The notes: a model not told the origin generated them from the sequence alone. Shown: positions 1 through 6,491, counted from the stretch's first letter. The stretch is DNA of 8,846 bases from Pseudomonadota bacterium (GCA_023415605.1 JAEZKB010000048.1:1-8846); one strand, 5' to 3'. Made by a program: numbers and translations.

Positions 1-46
1 GGTCCTGCGGGACCCGCAGCGTCCACAAGAGAGCACAGGGAAAATC

Positions 47-1540
47 ATGTCGGCGTTATGGGTCCTGACGATCATCCTCTGCATCGGCGCGGTTGGATAT
101 TTCCTTGGTGCGCAGCGGGCGGAAGCACAGAGCGCCGCCGCGCTCGCCGGCCGCAATGACCGCAACGCGCAGGCTGTCGCCAATAAGCTCTTCGCCCATT
201 CCCTGCCGCGCTATCACGGCTGGCTCGTCTTTATCCTTGCCACCATTCCGGCGCTGCTCCTGCTGCTGATCTGGTCGGCTGGGTCCGCCTACTTTGTCGA
301 GCAGACCGTTCGCGCCGGACTGCCTGCCGACACCACCAACCAAAGCCTCGTGCTCGGCATGGTGCACAACGTGGCCGACGCTCTCGAAGCTGTCGCCGCA
401 ACGGGCGTCCCCGCCCCGGCGACCATGGAAGAGCTCCGACCGCTGGCATCGGCCCAGGGCATCACGCTCGCCACCAGCGCCGAGGACTACATGATCGGCC
501 TCGGCCTCGCGGCCAACAACGAAGCGGCGCTGGCGCGCAATATCGGCGCAGTCCTCTCGATCATCCTGGCGCTGGCTGGTGCGGTTTATGCGCTGTCGCG
601 GATCCGTCTGCGCCTGCGTGCCCGTAACCAGGTCGAGACGGTGATCCTCTGGACGCTCCTCGGCGCCTCCACCATCGCCATCCTGACCACAGTCGGCATT
701 GTGCTCTCGATGCTTTCGGAGACGATCCACTTCTTCTCCGAAATCAATCCGCTGAACTTCTTCTTCGGCACCGTCTGGGACCCGCGCTTCGCCGCGGCTG
801 GTTCCGGTGGCGAAGAAGGACAGTTTGGTCTGATCCCGTTGCTCGCCGGCACGCTCTACATCGCGTTCGTCTCGATGTTGTTCGCCGTGCCGGTCGGCCT
901 TATGGCCGCCGTCTATATGGGCGAATACGCCTCGCCGAAGCTGCGCTCAACGGTCAAACCGCTGCTCGAACTGCTGGCCGGTATCCCAACCATTGTCTAC
1001 GGCATCTTTGCGGTGGTGACGCTAGGACCATTCCTGCGCGATCTCTCGGCCGTGCTCGCCGGCGGCACACCCTTTATCCAGGCACAGTCGGTGTTCACCG
1101 CCGGACTCGTGATGGGCGTGATGCTGATCCCGGTCGTCTCTTCGCTTTCCGATGACGTGATCACCGCCGTGCCCCGCGCCATGCGCGATGGCTCGCTGGC
1201 GCTCGGCGCCACCCGGTCGGAAACCATCCGCAAGGTGATCCTGCCGGCAGCGTTGCCGGGCATTGTCGGCGCACTGCTGCTGACCGCCTCGCGGGCAATA
1301 GGCGAAACCATGATCGTGGTGCTTGCCGCCGGCGTCGCCGCGCGGCTCTCGATTAACCCCTTCGAGGCGATGACCACCATCACCGTCAAGATCGTCAACC
1401 AGCTCACCGGCGACCTCGAGTTCAACTCGCCGCAGACGCTGGTCGCTTTCGCGCTGGGCCTCACCCTCTTCGTCGTGACGCTCTGCATGAACGTCTATGC
1501 CCTCTACATCGTCCGCAAGTACCGGGAGCAGTACGAATGA
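47..1540 (+). CDS. pstC: Phosphate ABC transporter permease PstC
   Basis: One of the two inner-membrane permease subunits of the PstSCAB high-affinity phosphate importer, 497 aa. Seen: hydrophobic segments at about residues 3-22, 57-80, 163-183, 198-223, 261-293, 304-330, 350-370, 402-434 and 464-491. The last five form the binding-protein-dependent permease core. The cytoplasmic EAA loop that docks onto the ATPase is at about 380-405, with the pattern G-A-T-R-S-E-T then I-L-P. The N-terminal ~250 residues, including a soluble, probably periplasmic stretch at about 82-160, are extra compared with the ~320-aa enterobacterial PstC; such extended forms are known in Alphaproteobacteria. Start: ATG at 47 has AGGG (37-40) six bases upstream. 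The frame stays open to the window edge, so a longer protein cannot be excluded from this window. The gene overlaps pstA by 4 nt (ATGA), suggesting translational coupling. Family assignment is secure; the exact start is less so. Confidence 0.94.
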   Translation: MSALWVLTIILCIGAVGYFLGAQRAEAQSAAALAGRNDRNAQAVANKLFAHSLPRYHGWLVFILATIPALLLLLIWSAGSAYFVEQTVRAGLPADTTNQSLVLGMVHNVADALEAVAATGVPAPATMEELRPLASAQGITLATSAEDYMIGLGLAANNEAALARNIGAVLSIILALAGAVYALSRIRLRLRARNQVETVILWTLLGASTIAILTTVGIVLSMLSETIHFFSEINPLNFFFGTVWDPRFAAAGSGGEEGQFGLIPLLAGTLYIAFVSMLFAVPVGLMAAVYMGEYASPKLRSTVKPLLELLAGIPTIVYGIFAVVTLGPFLRDLSAVLAGGTPFIQAQSVFTAGLVMGVMLIPVVSSLSDDVITAVPRAMRDGSLALGATRSETIRKVILPAALPGIVGALLLTASRAIGETMIVVLAAGVAARLSINPFEAMTTITVKIVNQLTGDLEFNSPQTLVAFALGLTLFVVTLCMNVYALYIVRKYREQYE

Positions 1541-2859
1541 CCGAGGCTGCCTTGTCGTCGTCATCCATCGCCGCCCCGGCCGCTGCTGCACGCCGCGACA
1601 TCGGGCTCAAGCGCCGGCACGCTGCCGAAGCGCGCTTCCGGCTCTATGGGCTGGTCGCCATCTGCATCGGCATCGGCTTCCTCGCCATCCTGCTCGTTTC
1701 GATCGTGAGCAAGGGCTACACCGCCTTTGTGCAGACCGCGATCACCGTGCCGGTCTATTTCGATCCGCAGATCATCGACAAAGATAACGAGCGCGCCACC
1801 GACCCGCAGGTGCTGGTGACCGCCAATTATCCGACCGTCGCCCGCAACGCCGTGGCCACGGCACTCGGCGTCAGCCTCGAGGACCGGGCCGCCCTCAAGA
1901 AGGTCAGCGGCATCGTCTCGGACAGCACCCGTGCGCAGCTGCGGGCGCTGGTCGTTGCCAATCCCAAGATCATCGGCACCACGCAGACCGTGAGCCTTCT
2001 CGCTTCGGGCGATCTCGACAGCGCCAACAAGGGCCAGATCGATTTGAGCGTCGACGAGACCCGCCGCAAGATCAACGACCAGCAGATCGGCTGGATGAAC
2101 CAGCTGAAGTCCGCGGGCCAACTGACCACCGAGTTCAACTGGGGTCTGCTCACCTTCGGCGCCTCGAGCCGGCCGGAAAGCGCGGGGCTTGGTGTGGCGT
2201 TGATCGGCTCCGCCTTCATGATGCTGATCGTCGTGGTGGTCGGCGTGCCCGTTGGCGTCGCTGCCTCGATCTATCTCGAAGAGTTCGCCAAGAAGAACCG
2301 CTTCACCGACTTCATCGAGGTCAACATCAACAACCTCGCAGCCGTGCCCTCGATCGTCTTTGGTCTGCTCGGGCTGGCGGTATTCATCAACTTCTTCGGC
2401 ATGCCGCGCTCCGCTCCCATCGTGGGCGGGCTGGTGCTGACGCTGATGACGCTACCCACCATTATCATCGCGACGCGCGCGGCGCTGCGCTCGGTGCCGC
2501 CCTCGATCCGCACGGCCGCGCTTGGTGTCGGCGCCTCCAAGATGCAGATGGTGTTCGACCATGTGCTGCCGCTCGCGACGCCCGGCATCCTGACCGGCAC
2601 CATCATCGGTCTTGCCCGTGCGCTGGGCGAAACCGCGCCGCTGCTGCTCATCGGCATGGTGGCCTTCGTAGCCGACGCGCCGAGCAACCCGTTGCAGCCG
2701 GCGACTGCCCTACCGGTCCAGATCTTCATGTGGACCAACGAGGCCGAGCGCGCCTTTGTCGAACGCACCTCCGGCGCCATCATCGTGCTGCTCGTATTCC
2801 TCGCCATCATGAACATCACCGCCATCATCCTCCGCCGCCGCTTCGAGCGCCGCTGGTAA
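1537..2859 (+). CDS. pstA: Phosphate ABC transporter permease PstA
   Basis: Second membrane subunit of the Pst phosphate importer, pairing with PstC, 440 aa. Seen: an Ala/Ser-rich cytoplasmic N-terminus with basic residues, one membrane segment at about 37-58, then a long hydrophilic, presumably periplasmic region to about 215, then the permease core with hydrophobic segments at about 217-245, 259-288, 293-315, 350-380 and 412-435. The EAA loop is at about 322-350 (A-A-L-G-V-G-A-S followed by H-V-L-P-L-A). The N-terminal module resembles the alphaproteobacterial extension that I recall as DUF3333; E. coli PstA (~296 aa) lacks it. Start: the ATG lies inside the ATGA overlap with the pstC stop, with GGGAG at 1524-1528 eight bases upstream. 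The stop is 14 nt before the chosen pstB start. The identity rests on the core plus operon context and is secure; the role of the periplasmic region is not known to me. Confidence 0.94.
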   Translation: MTEAALSSSSIAAPAAAARRDIGLKRRHAAEARFRLYGLVAICIGIGFLAILLVSIVSKGYTAFVQTAITVPVYFDPQIIDKDNERATDPQVLVTANYPTVARNAVATALGVSLEDRAALKKVSGIVSDSTRAQLRALVVANPKIIGTTQTVSLLASGDLDSANKGQIDLSVDETRRKINDQQIGWMNQLKSAGQLTTEFNWGLLTFGASSRPESAGLGVALIGSAFMMLIVVVVGVPVGVAASIYLEEFAKKNRFTDFIEVNINNLAAVPSIVFGLLGLAVFINFFGMPRSAPIVGGLVLTLMTLPTIIIATRAALRSVPPSIRTAALGVGASKMQMVFDHVLPLATPGILTGTIIGLARALGETAPLLLIGMVAFVADAPSNPLQPATALPVQIFMWTNEAERAFVERTSGAIIVLLVFLAIMNITAIILRRRFERRW

Positions 2860-2873
2860 CCGGGAACCCGACC

Positions 2874-3680
2874 ATGACCATGACCCAGATGACCGCCACG
2901 CAGCCAGCCGCCGGCCGGAACATGCCGCCCAAGATGACCGGCGAGAAAGTCTGCGTGTTCTACGGCGAGAAGCAGGCGCTGTTCGATGTCGACCTCGCCA
3001 TCGAAGCCAACCAGGTGACTTCGCTGATCGGCCCCTCGGGCTGCGGCAAGTCGACCTTCCTCCGGTCCTTGAACCGCATGAACGACACTATCGACAGCTG
3101 CCGTGTGACGGGACTGATCAGCCTAGACAACGAGGACATCTACAATCCCTCGATCGACGTCGTTGAATTGCGCGCCCGTGTCGGCATGGTGTTCCAGAAA
3201 CCCAACCCGTTCCCCAAGTCGATCTACGAGAATGTCGCCTATGGCCCCAAGATCCACGGGCTGGCCCATTCCAAGGCCGATCTCGACGAGATCGTCGTGT
3301 CGTCGATCCGCCGCGCCGGTCTCTGGGACGAGGTCAAGGATCGCCTAAATGAACCCGGCACTGGCCTTTCGGGCGGGCAGCAGCAACGCCTCTGCATCGC
3401 GCGCGCTATCGCGACGCAGCCCGAAGTCCTGCTGATGGACGAACCCTGCTCGGCGCTCGACCCGATCGCCACCGCCGTGATCGAGGAACTGATCGACGAG
3501 CTGCGCGAAAAGTTCACCATCGTGATCGTCACCCACTCGATGCAGCAGGCAGCGCGCGTCAGCCAGAAGACCGCCTTCTTCCACCTCGGCAAGCTCATCG
3601 AAGAGGGCAAGACCGAGGACATCTTCACCAACCCGGTGAACAAGAAGACGCAGGACTACATCACCGGCCGTATCGGCTGA
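2874..3680 (+). CDS. pstB: Phosphate ABC transporter ATP-binding protein PstB
   Basis: Cytoplasmic ATPase that powers phosphate import through PstCA, 268 aa from the chosen start. Seen: Walker A G-P-S-G-C-G-K-S-T at residues 53-61, ABC signature L-S-G-G-Q-Q-Q-R at 165-172, Walker B ending in D189-E190, the PstB-typical D-E-P-C-S-A-L-D-P, and switch histidine H221 in V-T-H-S-M. The spacing and the sequence around Walker A (F-L-R-S-L-N-R-M-N-D) are those of PstB rather than a generic ABC ATPase. Start: the open frame extends back to 2730 inside pstA, but those 48 residues are Arg/His-rich shadow sequence. Three in-frame ATGs lie close together at 2874, 2880 and 2889; I take the first, which has a weak GGGA (2862-2865) eight bases upstream. 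Any of them leaves the ATPase intact. It follows pstA by 14 nt and precedes phoU by 17 nt, in one operon. Confidence 0.95.
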   Translation: MTMTQMTATQPAAGRNMPPKMTGEKVCVFYGEKQALFDVDLAIEANQVTSLIGPSGCGKSTFLRSLNRMNDTIDSCRVTGLISLDNEDIYNPSIDVVELRARVGMVFQKPNPFPKSIYENVAYGPKIHGLAHSKADLDEIVVSSIRRAGLWDEVKDRLNEPGTGLSGGQQQRLCIARAIATQPEVLLMDEPCSALDPIATAVIEELIDELREKFTIVIVTHSMQQAARVSQKTAFFHLGKLIEEGKTEDIFTNPVNKKTQDYITGRIG

Positions 3681-3697
3681 CCCGAGGAGGATATTCC

Positions 3698-4390
3698 ATG
3701 GCCCTCAACGAGCACATCGTTTCCTCCTACGAGGATGAACTCACCGCCCTGCGCAGCACCATTTCGGAAATGGGCGGCATGGTCGAACAGGCGATCCAGG
3801 ACTCGGTCACCGTGCTCCTCCGCCTCGACCACGCCCAGGCCAAGGAACTCCGCCAGCGCGACAAGCGCATCGACGAGATGCAGCAGCGCATCAACGACAT
3901 GGCCGTCTCGATCATCGCGCGCCGCCAGCCGATGGCCGCGGACCTCCGCATGGTGGTGACCTCGATCCAGGTTGCCAACGACCTCGAGCGCACCGGCGAC
4001 ATGGCCAAGCAGCTGGCCAAGCGCGCGCTGCAGATCGAGAGCCTGAGCCTGGCGCCGAAGTTCTATAACGGCGTCAAGCACATGGCCGACCTCGTGGCAC
4101 GCCAGCTCAAGGCCGCCCTCGACGCTTATGCCACGCATGACGCGCAGGGCGCCGTGGAAGTCTGCAACCGCGACGACGAAGTCGATGCCATGCACACCTC
4201 GCTGTTCCGCGAACTTCTCACCTACATGATGGAAGACCCGCGCAACATCACGCAGTGCACGCACCTGCTGTTCTGCACCAAGAGCCTCGAACGGGTCGGC
4301 GACCACGCCACCAACGTCGCGGAGGCAGCCTACTACCTCCAGACCGGACGCCATCTCGGCGCCGACGAGCAAGCCCGCCAGCAGGCCTAA
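3698..4390 (+). CDS. phoU: Phosphate transport system regulatory protein PhoU
   Basis: Cytoplasmic helical protein that connects the Pst transporter to the PhoR/PhoB two-component system, keeping PhoR in its non-activating state when phosphate is plentiful. 230 aa, the usual length for a two-repeat PhoU. Seen: two PhoU repeats, each carrying the family's acidic metal-binding signature: L-E-R-T-G-D at residues 96-101 and L-E-R-V-G-D at 197-202. Predicted secondary structure is almost wholly helical (long Glu/Arg/Ala stretches). Start: ATG with a strong GAGGAGG at 3684-3690 seven bases upstream, the best ribosome binding site in the operon, so PhoU may be made at relatively high level (inference). 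It sits between pstB and phoB, a standard order in Hyphomicrobiales. Confidence 0.95.
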   Translation: MALNEHIVSSYEDELTALRSTISEMGGMVEQAIQDSVTVLLRLDHAQAKELRQRDKRIDEMQQRINDMAVSIIARRQPMAADLRMVVTSIQVANDLERTGDMAKQLAKRALQIESLSLAPKFYNGVKHMADLVARQLKAALDAYATHDAQGAVEVCNRDDEVDAMHTSLFRELLTYMMEDPRNITQCTHLLFCTKSLERVGDHATNVAEAAYYLQTGRHLGADEQARQQA

Positions 4391-4400
4391 GGGGTTCGAC

Positions 4401-5105
4401 ATGGCGCCCACTATCCTGATCGTGGAGGACGAGGCCGACCTCGCCCTCATGGTTCGCTACAACCTCGAGGCCGAGGGTTTCCGGGTCGCGACCGCCGCCA
4501 GCGGCGACGAGGCCGCCGAACTGATGCGCGAGAGCCTGCCCGATCTGATCCTGCTCGATTGGATGCTGCCCGGCCTCTCCGGCATCGAACTCTGCCGCCG
4601 TTGGCGCGCCAAGGAAGAAACGTCCCGCATCCCGATCATCATGATCACAGCGCGCGGCGAGGAAGAAGAACGGGTGCGAGGACTGGCGACCGGCGCCGAC
4701 GACTATGTGGTCAAGCCGTTCTCCATTCCGGAACTGCAGGCTCGCATCCAGGCGCTGCTGCGCCGCTCGAGCCCGCAGCTCGTCACCAACGTGCTCAAGG
4801 CCGGCGACCTCGAGCTCGATCGCACCAGCCACCGCGTCCGCCGTGCCGGCCGCGAAGTGCACCTCGGGCCAACCGAATATCGTCTGCTCGAATATCTGAT
4901 GCGCCATCCAGGCCGCGTTTATTCGCGCGAGCAACTCCTCGATGGGGTATGGGGCAACGATGTCTATGTCGACGAACGCACGGTCGACGTCCATGTCGGG
5001 CGCTTGCGTAAGGCCATCAACCGCCGCGCCAGCGAAGCCGATCCGATCCGCACCGTGCGCGGTGCCGGCTATGCATTCGATGAGCGTTTTGCGGCGATGA
5101 ACTGA
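4401..5105 (+). CDS. phoB: Phosphate regulon response regulator PhoB
   Basis: OmpR-family transcription factor that, once phosphorylated by PhoR, binds Pho boxes and activates phosphate-starvation genes, normally including this operon. 234 aa. Seen: receiver domain at about 1-122 with acidic pocket E9/D10, phospho-acceptor D53 in L-L-D-W-M-L-P, T83 and K105 in V-V-K-P-F; winged-helix DNA-binding domain at about 132-228, with the recognition-helix region D-E-R-T-V-D-V-H-V-G-R-L-R-K and the C-terminal R-G-A-G-Y hairpin. All phosphorylation residues are present. The start ATG follows the phoU stop by 10 nt, with AAGGGG at 4389-4394 overlapping that stop. No Pho box is visible in the window because the operon promoter lies to the left of position 1. 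PhoB rather than another OmpR-type regulator is inferred from context and the D-W-M-L-P motif, with high confidence. Confidence 0.94.
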   Translation: MAPTILIVEDEADLALMVRYNLEAEGFRVATAASGDEAAELMRESLPDLILLDWMLPGLSGIELCRRWRAKEETSRIPIIMITARGEEEERVRGLATGADDYVVKPFSIPELQARIQALLRRSSPQLVTNVLKAGDLELDRTSHRVRRAGREVHLGPTEYRLLEYLMRHPGRVYSREQLLDGVWGNDVYVDERTVDVHVGRLRKAINRRASEADPIRTVRGAGYAFDERFAAMN

Positions 5106-5117
5106 TGCGCTAGAACG

Positions 5118-5142
5118 GCCTCCGAACCATCCGGCCGGAGGC
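5118..5142 (+). promoter_or_regulatory. Hairpin enclosing the GNAT gene's ribosome binding site
   Basis: GCCTCCG (5118-5124) and CGGAGGC (5136-5142) are exact reverse complements separated by 11 nt. The right arm contains GGAGG (5137-5141), which is the Shine-Dalgarno sequence of the TTG start at 5147 (spacing 5 nt). If the RNA folds this way the ribosome binding site is closed. No T tract follows, so it is not an intrinsic terminator for phoB. The pairing is seen directly; any regulatory effect is inference. Confidence 0.5.
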
Positions 5143-5146
5143 AGCC

Positions 5147-5656
5147 TTGCGTATCGAAACCGAGCGGCTTGTTCTCGACCTCCACAGTCGCGACGATTTC
5201 CCCGACATGGCCGATATGTGGGCCGATCCTGACACCGTCCGTTTCATCGGCGGCCGCGTCGGCACGCGCCAGGACAGCTGGATGCGCCTCCTCCGCTATC
5301 GCGGCCTCTGGCCACTGCTCGGTTACGGCTACTGGGCAGTGCGCGACAAGAAGAGCGGCCGCTTTGCTGGCGAGCTCGGTTTCGCGGATTTCGGCCGCGA
5401 CATGACCCCGAGCATTTCCGGCATTCCCGAGGCCGGCTGGGTGCTCGCCTCCTGGGCCCGCGGCAGAGGCTTTGCGCTGGAGGCTCTGACAGCGGCACTG
5501 GCCTGGCTCGACAGGGCGGGGCACAGACACAGCGTTTGCCTTATCGATCCGGCCAACGGTCCATCACTGCGGCTGGCACAGAAGCTGGGCTATGGCGATC
5601 CCGTCGCGACGGAATTGAACGGTCCGATCACGCTGTTCACGCGGCTGGCGAACTGA
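5147..5656 (+). CDS. GNAT-family N-acetyltransferase (RimJ/RimL type)
   Basis: Probable acetyl-CoA-dependent N-acetyltransferase of the Acetyltransf_3 (RimJ/RimL-like) branch, 169 aa, cytoplasmic. Seen: the typical N-terminal E-T-E-R-L-V-L-D-L strand, the acetyl-CoA pyrophosphate-binding motif R-G-R-G-F-A at residues 105-110 followed by a helix, and the later N137-G-P-S140 with A-Q-K-L-G-Y of the C-terminal part. The substrate (protein N-terminus, amino acid or small molecule) cannot be told. Start: TTG at 5147, because GGAGG lies 5 nt upstream and the first in-frame ATG (5207, residue 21) would remove the conserved first strand. It follows phoB by 41 nt with no terminator between, so it may be read from the pst-pho transcript; whether it is part of the Pho response is unknown. 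It converges with gcrA. Family assignment is good; function is open. Confidence 0.85.
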   Translation: MRIETERLVLDLHSRDDFPDMADMWADPDTVRFIGGRVGTRQDSWMRLLRYRGLWPLLGYGYWAVRDKKSGRFAGELGFADFGRDMTPSISGIPEAGWVLASWARGRGFALEALTAALAWLDRAGHRHSVCLIDPANGPSLRLAQKLGYGDPVATELNGPITLFTRLAN

Positions 5657-5666
5657 GTGTGCGACC

Positions 5667-5695
5667 AAAACAAAAAGGGCCCCGGAGGGCCCCTT
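5667..5695 (-). terminator. Intrinsic terminator of gcrA
   Basis: GGGCCC (5677-5682), loop CGGA, GGGCCC (5687-5692). Read on the minus strand the hairpin is followed by five T, a G and four T (5676 down to 5667), a textbook rho-independent terminator 22 nt beyond the gcrA stop. Two outer A-T pairs beyond a mismatch may lengthen the stem. On the plus strand only CTTC follows, so it should work poorly for the convergent GNAT gene. Confidence 0.85.
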
Positions 5696-5717
5696 CATCA
5701 CGGCAATAACGTGGTGC

Positions 5718-6299
5718 TTACCGCTTCTTCTTCTCGATCTGGTGGTACGCCCGGCGCGAGTGGAACTCGCAGTACGGGCGGCCTTCGTCGGAGTGTTGGC
5801 CGCAGAAGTAGAAGTCAGGCTGCAGCGGGTCGCCGATCGGCCACTTGCAGGTATGTTCGTTGAGCTGGAGCAGGGAGAGGCGCTTGTCCTCCGGAATGTA
5901 GAGCTCCTGCACGGCCGGGGCGACATAGGCCTCGGTCTCGAACTCTTCGGAAATCTTGAGTGCGGTCGCGCCGTGGATGGCGCCGCCACCACCGCCCGAA
6001 GGCATCGAGCGCGACTTCATCATCCCGCCCAGGCTCGAACCCGAGCTACCACCGCCGCCCAGGCTGCGGCCGGCCGACGGGCTGGCGACGCGGCGGGCGG
6101 CCGGACGCGGAGCAGTTCGCACGCGCGGCGCCGAGCTCGCCGGCTTGGCGCGACCCGAAAGCTTGAGGCGGTGGACCTTGCCGATCACGGCATTGCGCGT
6201 GACACCTTCACCGAGCACACCGGCTATCTGGCTGGCACTGAGCCCTTCCATCCATAGCTTCTTGAGCAGCTCGACGCGCTCTTCAGTCCAGCCCTGCAA
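5718..6299 (-). CDS. gcrA: Cell cycle regulator GcrA
   Basis: Alphaproteobacterial transcription factor that binds the sigma-70 holoenzyme and activates promoters carrying CcrM-methylated GANTC sites. 193 aa from the chosen start. Seen: N-terminal DNA-binding domain at about 3-50, G-W-T-E-E-R-V-E-L-L-K-K-L-W then G-L-S-A-S-Q-I-A and R-N-A-V-I-G-K-V-H-R-L, the GcrA hallmark; a Pro/Arg/Ala then Gly/Ser-rich linker at about 51-112; and the C-terminal sigma-binding module at about 116-193 with T-C-K-W-P-I-G-D-P, F-Y-F-C-G and Y-C-E-F-H-S (C151, C166, C177). Start: no ATG lies near the conserved N-terminus. TTG at 6299 gives M-Q-G-W-T and has GGAG six bases upstream. The frame is open back to 6476, but that extension does not resemble GcrA. 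A second TTG at 6311 is possible. It is transcribed away from argD. Confidence 0.93.
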   Translation of the reverse strand: MQGWTEERVELLKKLWMEGLSASQIAGVLGEGVTRNAVIGKVHRLKLSGRAKPASSAPRVRTAPRPAARRVASPSAGRSLGGGGSSGSSLGGMMKSRSMPSGGGGGAIHGATALKISEEFETEAYVAPAVQELYIPEDKRLSLLQLNEHTCKWPIGDPLQPDFYFCGQHSDEGRPYCEFHSRRAYHQIEKKKR

Positions 6300-6404
6300 A
6301 ATATGCTCCAATCCGCCTTTGGTGCACGGAATCCCTAAACCCGCTGGCGCAGGGAGGTGCGCGCAGTTCGACACACTAGGCATCGTAGGTCTGTTAGGTC
6401 CGCC

Positions 6405-6420
6405 ACACGAGATATCGTGT
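6405..6420. repeat. Inverted repeat, possible operator in gcrA leader
   Basis: ACACGA (6405-6410), GATA, TCGTGT (6415-6420): exact 6-bp arms with a 4-bp centre. It lies just downstream of the predicted gcrA transcription start, where a bound protein would block elongation or where the RNA could form a short stem. The repeat is seen; binding by any protein is speculative. Confidence 0.45.
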
Positions 6421-6433
6421 TCCCAATACCCGG

Positions 6434-6463
6434 ATACTACACGGGGCCAAGAATCCGGATCAA
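6434..6463 (-). promoter_or_regulatory. Candidate gcrA promoter with GANTC in its spacer
   Basis: On the minus strand TTGATC (6463-6458) and TAGTAT (6439-6434) are separated by 18 nt, a plausible sigma-70 -35/-10 pair (four of six matches in the -10). The spacer contains GATTC (6455-6451), and GACTC (6468-6464) directly abuts the -35. GcrA-dependent promoters are known to carry GANTC near or between the -10 and -35 elements. Transcription would start near 6427, giving a leader of roughly 128 nt before the TTG at 6299. No start-site mapping supports it. Confidence 0.5.
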
Positions 6464-6477
6464 GAGTCGGCCCCAAG

Positions 6478-6491
6478 TTTCCACGTGGAAA
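6478..6491. repeat. 14-bp perfect palindrome, possible operator
   Basis: TTTCCACGTGGAAA reads the same on both strands. It sits between two GANTC sites, about 15 bp upstream of the candidate gcrA -35 and about 60 bp upstream of the candidate argD -35, a suitable place for a dimeric regulator serving either gene. I do not recognise a specific factor. The similarity to a DnaA box is too weak to claim. Confidence 0.45.

Noticed and set aside
1..46. Pho box or operon promoter ahead of pstC
   Set aside because: Only 46 bases are available and none resembles paired Pho-box repeats; the promoter probably lies upstream of pstS or phoR outside the window.
56..730. Long minus-strand open frame opposite pstC
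   Set aside because: Low-complexity Arg/Asp/Gly-rich translation typical of a shadow frame in GC-rich DNA; the plus strand here encodes a recognisable membrane protein.
2730..2873. 48-codon upstream extension of pstB
   Set aside because: Lies inside the pstA coding end and translates to an Arg/His-rich shadow sequence; the ATG cluster at 2874-2891 gives a normal PstB length.
5657..5717. Terminator acting on the GNAT transcript (plus strand)
   Set aside because: The hairpin is followed only by CTTC on the plus strand; the T tract exists on the minus strand, so I assign it to gcrA.
6300..6476. 59-codon upstream extension of gcrA
   Set aside because: The extension precedes the conserved GcrA N-terminus, contains Cys/Pro/Gly-rich unconserved sequence, and would cover the candidate promoter and GANTC sites.
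6478..6491. DnaA box within the palindrome
   Set aside because: The best alignment to TTATCCACA has about three mismatches, too weak to claim, although gcrA is DnaA-influenced in Caulobacter.
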